Shown one piece after another: positions 17,237 through 25,950 of a DNA stretch of 64,000 nt. Each line of letters opens with the position of its first letter. Position 1 is the first letter of the stretch. Origin of the DNA: Acidobacteriota bacterium. Lineage in GTDB: Bacteria; Acidobacteriota; UBA890; WLXD01. The notes under the pieces are model-generated. The model was not told the DNA's origin. It worked only from the letters and a program-made list of their open reading frames with translations, and did no database searches. The stretch lies in the NCBI GenBank assembly GCA_012103255.1, contig WLXD01000005.1:319314-383313 (forward strand), in the 5' to 3' direction. Position numbers and translations under genes: made by a program.

Positions 17237-19669
17237 CTAGTTGTTCGGGTCGTCGTTGTTGCCTGGTCGGGCATCGTCACGAAGCCGGGCGATGAAGAAC
17301 CCTTCCTGCATCGATGTCAGCACAACGATGCCGCTATCGAAGTACGGATAGTTGCTCCAGGAACCACCCATTCCGCCGCCATCTTCGCCGAACGGAACGG
17401 TATCGAGGTACGCGATTTCGACGATTTCCTCGGGGCTCGAGATGTCGAAGATGCGCAGACCCGAGTCGTAGTTCGACTGGTACATCACGTTGCCGACCGT
17501 GTACAGATTGTGGTCGACTGCCGGATTGTCGGAGATGTGCTCCTCGACAACGATCGGGTCCGTCAGATCGGTGACGTCCCAGATGATGGTGCGTGTACCG
17601 CTTACGAGGCCGCTCCCCTCATCACCTTCATCGTTCATGTAGAAGTAGCGATGGTCGTCGGTGAGCCAGCCCTGGTGGCTGTAGGCCACATTCGGGTAGC
17701 TCGACATGCCGACCGCAACAGGGTTCCGCTTGTCCGTGACGTCGGCAATCGACAGCGCGGTCTCGTTCGAACCCAGGCAGATCTCGCGTCCGGTGTAGCG
17801 CTCGTCCGGACCGTCGTAGATCACGCATTGCGCGTCGTGCGAGTAGCCCGTGCCGCGTCGGCCGGTGCGCGTGTCCTGGAAGCAACCGGCGAACATGGGG
17901 TTCTTGGGATCCTCGATGTTGACCATGTGGAGGCCGCCACCGCAGGTTTCGCCGCCACCGCTCGCGCCGACGATGAACGCGAACGCCGAGTCCTCGTTGA
18001 TCACGACGTTGTGGGCCGAGGCGATCTCGCCGTAGTCCACGTCAGCAAAGTACTCGATCTGTTCGCCGTCGTACTCGCGCAGGCGTGTCAGGTCGAACAC
18101 CTGCATGCCGTGTTCGCCAGCGGAATCCGAAACGATGAATGCGTGGTCCTCGTGCACCTTGATGTCACGCCAGGCGCTGGCTCGCGCACCGCGCGTCATC
18201 TTGAGAATGCCGACAGCCACCGGGTTGGTGGGCTCGGTCACATCCACGAAGGCCGTTGCGTTGCTGAAGCCGACGATCGCGTAGTCGTGGTCGGTTTCGG
18301 GATCAGTCCAGCCCCAGATGTCGTTCGCCATCACGCCACGATCGCCACCGATGGCGGCCGAAGGCACATAGGCCAGCAGGTCGATTCCCTCGCACCCAAA
18401 CCTGCCCACCATGCCGTCTTCGCACGGCACGACGTTGCCAGTCATTGGTTCGAGACCCTTGATCTCAGAGATCACGACGCTGGAGTCCCAACCGCCGTAT
18501 CCCTGACTCATGATGACGGCGCGACCGGCGCCGAAATCTGCCCCTGGCAGTCCGGCCACCAGCGTGTCGCCGGCGAGCGCGAACTGCGTCGCGAAACGGC
18601 CCCCCGCAGCACCTCCGGCCGGGGCAATCTTTGTGACATCGCTCCAACTTCCGTCGTTCGAGCGCGTGTATCGCAGGATCACGCCGCGGAAGCCGTTGCC
18701 GAATGGCGCCGACACATAGACATGATCGTCGTTCGCAACGATGCTGCTGCCGAATCGCTGCGGGACAGTGTCCTCGAAGGGCAAGAGGCTCGCGGCGCGG
18801 GTCCACTCGTCACCGTCGCGCACGAAACGACGCACGGCACCCATGCGGTTCACGCCCGGCGCGCCGACCAACGCTTCGTGGTCGGACATGGCGAGGGCGG
18901 ATCCGAAAGTATCGTTCCCCTCCGAGATATCTCCGCCGAGCACCGAGGCCTGGCTCCACATGCCATCGTCCCCGCGTTGGTACACGTACGCGGATCCGGC
19001 GCGCTGATTCTCCATCGGAGCGCCGACCATTGCCCAGTCGCCAGCGATGGCTACGGCGGAACCGAAGCGCGAAGGCGTGGGCGGATCGGCCTCTTCGCCG
19101 TTCTCATCCATTTCCGCGCCGTCTGACTCATCCATCGGCTCTGGGCGATCGCCGGTGAGGTACGCGACCTGGCTCCATTGGCCGTCGGTCATCTCGAAGA
19201 TGTAGGCGTCGCCCCAGTTCTCATCGCTGCCGGGAGCGCCAACGATCAGACGGTCTCCGTGGTGAGCGACAGCGGCACCGAAACGATCTCCCGCGTCCGC
19301 GCTGTCCGCGGAAACAGTCGCGGCGGGATACCAAAGACCGTCTTCGTCGCGCATGTACGCGTAGACGGAGCCACCGTCCGCGTTGACGGCGCTGATCAGA
19401 ACGACCTTCTCGTCCGCGGAGATCGCCGTGCCGAAACCGTCGGCTTCCGCCGGTTCGGGTGCGTTCATCGACGCGAACTCGATCCATTCTCCGTCGACGT
19501 TCTTGTAGACGTAGACGTATCCGGGATTGGCCTGGTTTGCGGGCTCAGCCACGAGCACGGAGTCGCCAGCGATGGCGACCGCGTTGCCGAAACCTCTCTG
19601 GGCTTCGGCACTGGGAGCGACCAATACAACGGTCGCAAGCAGGAACAACGCTACGAAGACTCTCTTCAC
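17237..19669 (-). CDS. Exported fusion protein: FG-GAP propeller plus choice-of-anchor-B domain
   Basis: The 810-aa product starts at GTG 19669, preceded by AGAGGTGG. A signal peptide ends at PSAEAQ. Residues about 25-390 are FG-GAP blades (RFGAAVAHHGDRLIVGAP and similar). An acidic insert near residue 185 (MDESDGAEMDENGEE) interrupts one blade. Residues about 410-800 form the choice-of-anchor-B propeller (NDIWGWTDPET, TAFVDVTEP, HQGWLTDDHRYFYMNDEGDE). It is the intact paralog of the split pair at 13670-16097. It is probably a secreted or surface protein-binding scaffold; no enzymatic residues are recognised. It is first in the cluster and directly coupled to the YVTN gene. Confidence 0.87.
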   Translation of the reverse strand: MKRVFVALFLLATVVLVAPSAEAQRGFGNAVAIAGDSVLVAEPANQANPGYVYVYKNVDGEWIEFASMNAPEPAEADGFGTAISADEKVVLISAVNADGGSVYAYMRDEDGLWYPAATVSADSADAGDRFGAAVAHHGDRLIVGAPGSDENWGDAYIFEMTDGQWSQVAYLTGDRPEPMDESDGAEMDENGEEADPPTPSRFGSAVAIAGDWAMVGAPMENQRAGSAYVYQRGDDGMWSQASVLGGDISEGNDTFGSALAMSDHEALVGAPGVNRMGAVRRFVRDGDEWTRAASLLPFEDTVPQRFGSSIVANDDHVYVSAPFGNGFRGVILRYTRSNDGSWSDVTKIAPAGGAAGGRFATQFALAGDTLVAGLPGADFGAGRAVIMSQGYGGWDSSVVISEIKGLEPMTGNVVPCEDGMVGRFGCEGIDLLAYVPSAAIGGDRGVMANDIWGWTDPETDHDYAIVGFSNATAFVDVTEPTNPVAVGILKMTRGARASAWRDIKVHEDHAFIVSDSAGEHGMQVFDLTRLREYDGEQIEYFADVDYGEIASAHNVVINEDSAFAFIVGASGGGETCGGGLHMVNIEDPKNPMFAGCFQDTRTGRRGTGYSHDAQCVIYDGPDERYTGREICLGSNETALSIADVTDKRNPVAVGMSSYPNVAYSHQGWLTDDHRYFYMNDEGDEGSGLVSGTRTIIWDVTDLTDPIVVEEHISDNPAVDHNLYTVGNVMYQSNYDSGLRIFDISSPEEIVEIAYLDTVPFGEDGGGMGGSWSNYPYFDSGIVVLTSMQEGFFIARLRDDARPGNNDDPNN

Positions 19670-20016
19670 AGTCCACCTCTGGTGAAAAGATGCCGCGGCG
19701 GCAGGGACGGCCGGCGGCGATGCCGGAAACAGTAGGGGAATGGCCCTATCCTCCCGGAATCGGACGTCTGGATCAAGTTTTGGGGCCTGATCACGTCACC
19801 GGCCGCCGCGTCGCGTCTGCTAGTCGCGATTCGGTCGACGAGGGCGCCGCGCGCATTCGCGCTGCGGGCACGAAAAAACGGCGGTATCGGGCACGCCAGC
19901 CACAGCCCCAGGCCGCTCCCCTTTACGTCCGATCGGGACAGGACTGGCGTACTCGATGCCACCTCACGGCGACGCACATCTATAGAGCAAGGCGCGTGCC
20001 AACTCGAAGAGACAGG
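19670..20016. other. Non-coding spacer upstream of the propeller cluster
   Basis: This stretch of about 350 bp lies between the start of the propeller cluster and the terminator of the ABC ATPase gene. It should contain the promoter and leader of the propeller operon. I see no convincing ORF, no RNA gene and no strong -35/-10 pair. The 3' end borders the 20017-20058 terminator. Confidence 0.6.
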
Positions 20017-20058
20017 AAAAAACCCCGAGAGGCCCATTTCTGGGGCCCTCCCGGGGTT
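20017..20058 (-). terminator. Rho-independent terminator of the ABC ATPase operon
   Basis: On the minus strand an approximately 15-bp GC-rich stem with one bulge (AACCCCGGGAGGGCCC against GGGCCTCTCGGGGTT) is followed by a run of six T. It lies 42 bp after the ATPase stop at 20100, so it closes the mtaB/M49/ATPase group. Confidence 0.9.
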
Positions 20059-20099
20059 GCTTCCGATGCGGGTGTCCGCTTTCGGGACAAAATGTTCGC

Positions 20100-20894
20100 T
20101 TACGCGTCAGCACCTTCGGGCGGCGCGGCATCCGGACGGTACGGATCTTCGTCGACCACCCAACCATCCACCAGGTTGATGATGCGATCCCCGAACTCCG
20201 CGTTGGCCTCGGAGTGCGTTACCTGGATGATGGTCGTCCCCTCTTCTTCATTGAGCCGCTTGAAGAGCTCCATGATTTCGAGGCCTTGCGCGGTGTGCAG
20301 GTTCCCCGTGGGCTCGTCAGCGAGCAACACTTTCGGGTTTCCGATTACCGCACGTGCAACGCCAACGAGTTGCTGCTGCCCGCCCGACAACTGGCTTGGG
20401 TAGAGATCCTTCTTCCCGACAATGTTGAACCGATCGAGGGTGTCCGCAACCATGCTCTTGCGCTGCGATCGCTTGATATTGCGATAGGACAGCGGCACGT
20501 CGAGGTTCTCGTACACGGTCATACTGTCGATCAGGTGATAACTCTGGAACACGAAACCGATGAACTCCCGATTGAGCCGGTTGCGTTCCTTCGAGTTCAG
20601 ATCGTGGACCGGATAGTCGAGAAAGTAGTACTCCCCTTCCCACGAGCCGTCGAGCATTCCCATGATGCTCAGCAGCGTCGACTTTCCTGCGCCGGATGGC
20701 CCCATGATCGTGACGAACTCGCCGGGCTTGATGTCGACGTTGACACGACGGAGAACGTAGGTTCTGCCAAAGCCCGACTTGTATGACTTCTCGATTCCCC
20801 GCAGCTTGATAATGGGCGCGTTGGGGTCTCGTTCTACCGGATGTTCTAGGCCGCGAGGTTCACGGCCGCGTCTGAGGTCGCTTGGTTTCCACAT
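20100..20894 (-). CDS. ABC transporter ATP-binding protein, LolD/MacB type
   Basis: The 264-aa ATPase has Walker A GPSGAGKST, Q-loop FQSYH, signature LSGGQQQ, Walker B VLLADEPTG and the switch histidine in VTHSE. The ELN-like region and the FQSYHLIDSMTVYENL block fit the LolD/MacB/FtsE class, which power lipoprotein extraction or export through the envelope. In the residue after the signature, Leu replaces the common Arg (LSGGQQQLVGVARA). No permease gene adjoins it, so its membrane partner is elsewhere. About 30 residues precede the usual N-terminus, and a later start is possible. It lies 43 bp after the M49 gene and ends at a strong terminator. Confidence 0.9.
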   Translation of the reverse strand: MWKPSDLRRGREPRGLEHPVERDPNAPIIKLRGIEKSYKSGFGRTYVLRRVNVDIKPGEFVTIMGPSGAGKSTLLSIMGMLDGSWEGEYYFLDYPVHDLNSKERNRLNREFIGFVFQSYHLIDSMTVYENLDVPLSYRNIKRSQRKSMVADTLDRFNIVGKKDLYPSQLSGGQQQLVGVARAVIGNPKVLLADEPTGNLHTAQGLEIMELFKRLNEEEGTTIIQVTHSEANAEFGDRIINLVDGWVVDEDPYRPDAAPPEGADA

Positions 20895-20937
20895 AGTGCC
20901 TATCTAACGTTGCAAGCGGCTTGCCAGTTTCATCTGC

Positions 20938-22590
20938 CTATCGAAGCCCGAGAACTTCGAGTCCCTGACGGTAGACGATGTCGACCGGGATGTCGCGGTC
21001 GGCGAGTGTCGCGAGAGCTTCTTCGAGGTTCGGACCGATGACTCCCCAACGGTCCCAGAATGCCTGCACGGTGTCTCGATCTCCATTGCCCTGCATGGTC
21101 AATATTGCCTCGCCGAGGGCGCGCATGGCGGCCTGCATGGCCTCGAAGTCCACAGAGTAGATGCCGGGGTCGTCGCGCAGAAGAGCTCCCTGCTCCTCAA
21201 AGTGTGCGAACCGTACTCTATTGGCACGGCCGTGGGCGCTGGTCCCGCCGAAACGTATTGAGCGGAACATCGACGCTGCGAACGTCACGTAGTTGTCCAT
21301 CAAGTCGGCGTCACCGAGTTCACCGTTCGCGTGCAGCTCGGTGATCATGTGCAACCCGAGGATGTCCGCCTTGCCTTCTTCGACCCAGGACGCGTGATCC
21401 TGCAGCGCACTCCGCACCGTCCCGTTCCCGGTGATCGTGTTCTTGATGCCGAGACCATGAGCCACCTCGTGGAACATCGTGTTGGCGAAGAACGCGTCGA
21501 ACGTGACATGTTGTCGCTGGCCGGGGGCGATGAGTTCCTCCGAGATGGGCATGAGGATCGCGTCGAACTTCGATCGCATGGCGTTCTTGATCTGCAGGCG
21601 TCGCGTCCCTTTCTCGAGTTGGACACTCTCGTCGTTCGGCAGATTAACGGCGATCGATTTCGAGCCAGCATTGCCGTCGCCCGCTACGAAAGCGAGGTCG
21701 TAGGCATTCAGTTCAGCCTCGGTGCCAGGCTCCTCTGCTCGGTACTCCTCGCTCACAGGTAGCGTGTCCTGCAGCGCCGGCAGGAGGTCCGAGTAGCGGG
21801 CAAGACGCTGGCTCCACTCCATGTCCTTGATCAACACCAGCGCTTCGTGGGCAGCTTTCGTACCCATGAGCTGATCTTCATAGGTTTCGATTGGACCGAT
21901 AATCACCTCAACGGTGTTCGTCTTCATGTTCATCCACGCGATGTCGCTCGCGCGGTAGTCGTCGGTTCCCAGAGCGTTGGCTCTGGCCTCGAGATATGCC
22001 TGCAGTTGGGTATTCTCCGTGGTCGATGCCGCCTCTCTGAGCTTGGCGATGACAATCGCGTTCTGAGTCGCGAAGGCGTCGTGATAAGGCACTGCGGTGA
22101 GCGCGCCGTCCTCATCCCGTTCGACCATCGTGTAGAGCGACTGCACATCCTCGGAAGCCTCTTCCACCTCCACGCGGGTGGCGTCGGCCGGGTAGAAGTT
22201 GGCTCCCTGCGGCTTGTCCCCCACTCCAGGCAGGAAGGGCGCGTTGTCGTCGAGACGATCCCACGGCCCGAAGTTGATCTCGGCAAAGCGGCGCTCGGCG
22301 GCAGGTAGTCCAGCGAGGAGCTCGTCGCGGCTGCCGTATGCCTGCTGCCAGTAGATCTCGTCGACGGCCTGCGCCGCCTCCACCAGCAGCGTGACGACCT
22401 GACGCTGTGAGTCCGTGAGTTCACTAAGGTCGGGGGCCAGTTCGACCTCCGTGTAGATGGCAAGACGCTCGTCCACATGTGAGCCCGAGATGACTTCTTC
22501 TGGTGCCGCGCTATCCGTTTCGCTGGTCGCGCAGGCTGCGAGTAGCACGCAGGAGCCAAGAGCGGCCAGGTAAGTCGACCTGAGTTTCAT
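20938..22590 (-). CDS. M49-family (dipeptidyl-peptidase III-like) lipoprotein peptidase
   Basis: The 550-aa product has a lipoprotein signal (LLAAC, Cys20), so it is probably anchored to the periplasmic or outer membrane. The zinc site is HEVAH at residues 374-378, with the downstream EEGKADILG block that matches the M49 EECxAD third-ligand motif. Classical DPP III has the six-residue HExxGH. The five-residue HExxH form seen here is known from a few bacterial M49 enzymes, such as that of Caldithrix. It would release dipeptides from peptide N-termini. ATG 22590 overlaps the mtaB stop (ATGA). The 550-aa length is shorter than eukaryotic DPP III (about 720). Confidence 0.85.
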   Translation of the reverse strand: MKLRSTYLAALGSCVLLAACATSETDSAAPEEVISGSHVDERLAIYTEVELAPDLSELTDSQRQVVTLLVEAAQAVDEIYWQQAYGSRDELLAGLPAAERRFAEINFGPWDRLDDNAPFLPGVGDKPQGANFYPADATRVEVEEASEDVQSLYTMVERDEDGALTAVPYHDAFATQNAIVIAKLREAASTTENTQLQAYLEARANALGTDDYRASDIAWMNMKTNTVEVIIGPIETYEDQLMGTKAAHEALVLIKDMEWSQRLARYSDLLPALQDTLPVSEEYRAEEPGTEAELNAYDLAFVAGDGNAGSKSIAVNLPNDESVQLEKGTRRLQIKNAMRSKFDAILMPISEELIAPGQRQHVTFDAFFANTMFHEVAHGLGIKNTITGNGTVRSALQDHASWVEEGKADILGLHMITELHANGELGDADLMDNYVTFAASMFRSIRFGGTSAHGRANRVRFAHFEEQGALLRDDPGIYSVDFEAMQAAMRALGEAILTMQGNGDRDTVQAFWDRWGVIGPNLEEALATLADRDIPVDIVYRQGLEVLGLR

Positions 22591-23933
22591 GATCGGTAGT
22601 TCCCTTCCATGGTGAGGTCTCCGTGCTCGAAGGACGGAGGCCGCGAGTGGTCAGTGTGGCCGTAGAGCGCGCCAGGGAGTCTTCCGCGCAGTTTCGTTGG
22701 TGTTACCTGATTGCTCAGGTCAACCTCGGGTGCGGTCTCCGTGAGGACACGCAGGTAGTTCCCAGTGAGTCCGCTCCAGCGAAGGTCATCGCCAAACTGC
22801 TCCTCTGTCTCCCACAACACATCCATTCTCCGACCGATGAAATCGTGGCGATACCGTTCCTCGAGGTCCGCCCCAAGTTCGTGCATCCGCGCGCTGCGGT
22901 CGGCAATGGCCTGTTCGCTGACCTGGCCATCCATGCTCGCTGCGGCCGTGCCTTCGCGTCTCGAATATCGGAAAACATGGAGACGGGAAAAACTCATCTC
23001 CCGCACGAATCCGATCGACTCTTCGAACTCGGCGTCGCACTCATTCGGGAATCCGACGATGAGATCGGTGCTGATCGCCAGATCGGGGATTCGGGCACGC
23101 GCGGCGTCGAGAAGCGCGCTGAAGTCCTTCTGCGATGTATGGCGCGCCATCCGGGCCAGGGTGGCATCGCAGCCGCTCTGGAGCGGCAGGTGTAGGTGTG
23201 GCTGCAGACGCGAGTCGGACCAGAGATCGAAGAGTTCGGGGCGGAGATCCCACGGTTCAAGAGATGATAGCCGCAGTCGAGACAACGAGGTTTTCTTGAG
23301 GAGCCCTTCGACGAGCTCCTCCAATCCGTACGGGCGACCCTTGTCATGACCGAAGGATCCGAGGTGCACGCCGGTCAGAACAACTTCTCGGGTGCCGGAA
23401 TCAACCAGCGTCCGGACCTCGCGCACAAGATCTTCGATGGGCCGACTGCGGGAGTCTCCGCGCGCAACGGTGACAATGCAGAAGGTGCAGCGGTTGTCGC
23501 ATCCGTCCTGAACTTTGAGAAACGCCCGAGTCCGAGTGCCGGCCACGGCGCCCAGATGATCAACATCGGACGCAGGTATGGGGTCTGCCGGAGTGATCAA
23601 GCCCTTCTCTTCGAGAATCTCGTGAAGTCGGTCCTTGTCGAGATTCGAAACGACGAGATCGACGCCTAGAGACGACGTTTCTGCGGGCGACAGATCGGCG
23701 TAGCAGCCGGTGACGACGAGTTTCACGTCCGGGAGAGCACGTCGTATCTGCCGCGTGACCTTGCGCGATTTTCGTGACGCCACATGGGTTACGGCGCACG
23801 TGTTGAAGACCACGAGATCAGCCAACTCGCCCGGACCGACCATGCGGTGCCCGGAGCCGGCGAAGCGACGCGCCAGCGCATCCATTTCGCCGATGTTCAG
23901 CCGGCACCCGATTGAGTCAACGCGAATCCGCAA
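22587..23933 (-). CDS. mtaB: tRNA t6A37 methylthiotransferase, MtaB-type radical SAM enzyme
   Basis: The 448-aa protein has the MiaB/MtaB architecture. The N-terminal UPF0004 domain has three cysteines (GCRLN, NTCAVT, TGCYA). The radical SAM cluster CDNRCTFC is at residues 145-152. A C-terminal TRAM-like segment ends with LRGRLPGALYGH. GCRLN and NTCAVT(H) are typical of MtaB rather than MiaB or RimO. It adds a methylthio group to t6A at position 37 of ANN-decoding tRNAs. A TGCTAGAAT promoter element lies 46 bp upstream, and the gene is coupled to the M49 gene downstream. Confidence 0.93.
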   Translation of the reverse strand: MRIRVDSIGCRLNIGEMDALARRFAGSGHRMVGPGELADLVVFNTCAVTHVASRKSRKVTRQIRRALPDVKLVVTGCYADLSPAETSSLGVDLVVSNLDKDRLHEILEEKGLITPADPIPASDVDHLGAVAGTRTRAFLKVQDGCDNRCTFCIVTVARGDSRSRPIEDLVREVRTLVDSGTREVVLTGVHLGSFGHDKGRPYGLEELVEGLLKKTSLSRLRLSSLEPWDLRPELFDLWSDSRLQPHLHLPLQSGCDATLARMARHTSQKDFSALLDAARARIPDLAISTDLIVGFPNECDAEFEESIGFVREMSFSRLHVFRYSRREGTAAASMDGQVSEQAIADRSARMHELGADLEERYRHDFIGRRMDVLWETEEQFGDDLRWSGLTGNYLRVLTETAPEVDLSNQVTPTKLRGRLPGALYGHTDHSRPPSFEHGDLTMEGNYRS

Positions 23934-23978
23934 GGCATTCCTCAGGAGGACGGTGGAGCCCGAAAGACGTGAACCGGA

Positions 23979-23987
23979 ATTCTAGCA
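23979..23987 (-). promoter_or_regulatory. Extended -10 promoter element for mtaB
   Basis: TGCTAGAAT on the minus strand matches TG-n-TAtAAT with one change. The predicted transcript start lies about 40 nt before the mtaB ATG at 23933. Confidence 0.55.
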
Positions 23988-24068
23988 ATCCGCGGCCGTC
24001 CTAAACGGCACGTGCCGGGAGATCACGCGGTGGGGGCGTGGCTGATACGCACGGAAGGGAGGCTGGTC

Positions 24069-24329
24069 GTGAACAGAGGAATGTGGCGAGGCGCGTTGGT
24101 GGCGATGGTATTGGTGGTGATGTTGGTCGTTCCGCTGTACGCGGAGGCAGGTTGCCTCGGGGAGCACTCGGAGTGCCGGAAATGCGCTCGGCAGGCACTG
24201 AGAAGGTCTGTTTGGCGACTCGATCTGGGAGGCATCCGCGACGCCAATATCGCGATGTGGGACTGCGATATCGACCTGTATCACTGCGTCCTCCTGGGAT
24301 CGCACCACGACTTCGCGTGCGCACTCTGA
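24069..24329 (+). CDS. Small secreted cysteine-rich protein of unknown function
   Basis: The 86-aa product starts at GTG 24069, with GGGAGG six bases upstream; the ATG at 24081 has no spaced site. Residues 1-25 are a strong signal peptide (ALVAMVLVVMLVVPLYAEAG). The 60-residue mature part holds six cysteines (CLGEHSECRKC, DC, HC, AC) and many charged residues, suggesting a disulfide-bonded or metal-binding periplasmic protein. I do not recognise a family. It overlaps the start of the NHL lipoprotein by 13 nt, so the two may be co-translated. Confidence 0.6.
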   Translation: MNRGMWRGALVAMVLVVMLVVPLYAEAGCLGEHSECRKCARQALRRSVWRLDLGGIRDANIAMWDCDIDLYHCVLLGSHHDFACAL

Positions 24330-25411
24330 CGCCAGCGCGCCTCGCCGGGGACAACCCCGGCGGGGCGCTCCCGCTAGGGCTGTCGGTTCTCATTGCCGTC
24401 CTATCCGGATGTCAGAGTCCCGCCCCCGAGTACTGGGCGCTCGAGGCGGCAGAGTCGCTCGCCGTCGGTGTTGAGCCGGTGCGCGACGAGACTGCCTTCT
24501 TCCGTCCGACGGCACTCGGGGTAGATGGGCAGAACAGCCTCTACGTTCTCGACTCAGGCAACGATCGGATTCAGGTATTCGACCTGGACGGACAGTTCAA
24601 GGCTTCGCTCGGGCGATCAGGGGCTGGTCCGGGCGACCTTTCCGCTCCCGAGGACATGTGGGTGGACGCGGACGGCAGTTTGATTGTTGCCGACACCGGG
24701 AATCGACGTCTGGCCTTCTATGGTGCGGACGGCGAGCCAGGTGTGTCGACGCCACTCGAGTTCGTGCCGGTGGGTCTTGCCGGTTCCCCGGATCGCGTCT
24801 ACGTGCTCAGACTCCCGACAGCAGCGATGCTGTTCGGCCCCGAGACCGAGCCGCTCGTCTACGCCTTCAACCGGTCCGGTATGCCAATCGACGGAGCGGT
24901 CGAGCCGACGCCGCACCCGACGGGGATCGTGTACTTCCTGGCGAACACCCATCGCATCGCCGCAGACGTCTCATCGGGTTTCGCGCTGGCGGATGTGCAC
25001 GTGAAGGGTCGAGTTCGACGTTATGGCTCGGACCTTGTCGAACTTGGCGGATTCGGTGTGCTCTACAAGGCAAATGCCCTGGCACCGCTCGACTGGTTGC
25101 CACGTCACGTTGACGAAGAGAGTGTGCAGCGTATTGCGCGGCCGATTCTGGATCTGCGATGGGATCCCTACCTCAGCCTGTTCTGGGTCTTGGCAGGCTA
25201 CGTCGACCGTGAGGCAGACGGCACGTGGGTGCAGGGTGTCGAGGTTCATCGCTATTCTGCTGACGGTGACTATCGAGGAACCGTGCCGCTGCCCATACCG
25301 GCACTAAGGATCGCGCCTACGCCTGACGGGTCGTTGTGGGCTCTGGATCGCGAAGGTGCGGTGCGTCGCTACCGAATTCGGGATCCGGAGGGCGCCGCGA
25401 CCTGGCGTTAG
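24317..25411 (+). CDS. NHL-repeat six-bladed propeller lipoprotein
   Basis: The start is uncertain. GTG 24317 gives 364 aa with a lipoprotein signal (IAVLSGC, Cys32); a CTG at 24326 is an alternative. Longer in-frame extensions are antisense-like and lack domains. The mature part has NHL-type blades: SLYVLDSGNDRIQVFDLDGQ, GSLIVADTGNRRLAFYGADG and a C-terminal SLWALDREGAVRRY. This resembles the 6-bladed-propeller lipoproteins of diderm bacteria. It is probably anchored in the outer membrane or facing the periplasm; ligand unknown. It ends tail-to-tail, overlapping the next gene's stop. Confidence 0.78.
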   Translation: MRTLTPARLAGDNPGGALPLGLSVLIAVLSGCQSPAPEYWALEAAESLAVGVEPVRDETAFFRPTALGVDGQNSLYVLDSGNDRIQVFDLDGQFKASLGRSGAGPGDLSAPEDMWVDADGSLIVADTGNRRLAFYGADGEPGVSTPLEFVPVGLAGSPDRVYVLRLPTAAMLFGPETEPLVYAFNRSGMPIDGAVEPTPHPTGIVYFLANTHRIAADVSSGFALADVHVKGRVRRYGSDLVELGGFGVLYKANALAPLDWLPRHVDEESVQRIARPILDLRWDPYLSLFWVLAGYVDREADGTWVQGVEVHRYSADGDYRGTVPLPIPALRIAPTPDGSLWALDREGAVRRYRIRDPEGAATWR

Positions 25412-25950
25412 CGGGTGAAGCGCCAGGTCGTCTCACCGTGTTCATCGATCTGACGGAGTACGAGACGCCGGTTTGACTCGAGTTTGTAGCGGAACGAGTA
25501 GCGATAGATGGTCTCCGTGTCGGTTGTGAGCCACCGGCGCCCTTCGACTTCCAGCGTTCGCCCGCTTTCGGTCCAGCGCGCTCGTTCGCGCACTTCTGTG
25601 GTGTCCCGACGGAACGAATTCACGACGCCGTTCCAGCGATACTCCTGGATGTTGGGCTCGCCATCTTCGGGACGGAACGCCATCACGATGCGATCGATCT
25701 GCTGCGAGATCTCGTATTGGACTTCGCGATCCACCCACGTTTCCACCATCGGGTCACTGCGCGCATCGTCGAACGTCCACAGTCCGGAGAGATCTGCGTT
25801 GGGCACGTCCGACACCCAGGGCGTCCAATCGAGTTCGGGGCCGGTCGCTTCGAGGTCGCGAACCACCACATCCTGACCGGTCGCAAGGACCGGCAAGCCG
25901 CCCACGACCAAGCAGATCGCCAGTGTCAGACGGGCCCGCTTGGAGCTCAC
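25408..25950 (-). CDS. Exported protein of unknown function
   Basis: The 180-aa product starts at GTG 25950, overlapping the M14 peptidase stop (GTGA), so it is coupled to it. A signal peptide (residues 1-25, ending LATGQD) precedes a mature domain rich in beta-strand and charged residues: NADLSGLWTFDDARSD, then FRYKLESNRRLVLR near the end. The DLSGxW...F motif is reminiscent of periplasmic lipocalin-like domains that open with an sGtW strand. No catalytic motif is seen. The role may be linked to the upstream secreted carboxypeptidase. Confidence 0.7.
   Translation of the reverse strand: MSSKRARLTLAICLVVGGLPVLATGQDVVVRDLEATGPELDWTPWVSDVPNADLSGLWTFDDARSDPMVETWVDREVQYEISQQIDRIVMAFRPEDGEPNIQEYRWNGVVNSFRRDTTEVRERARWTESGRTLEVEGRRWLTTDTETIYRYSFRYKLESNRRLVLRQIDEHGETTWRFTR

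Noticed and set aside
17510..19126. 538-codon open frame on the plus strand
   Set aside because: Antisense to the fused propeller gene; His/Arg/Val-rich shadow translation without domains.
24343..24362. Perfect 8-bp GC hairpin (CGCCGGGG-acaa-CCCCGGCG)
   Set aside because: No T-run follows, and it lies inside the likely N-terminal coding part of the NHL lipoprotein; not called a terminator.
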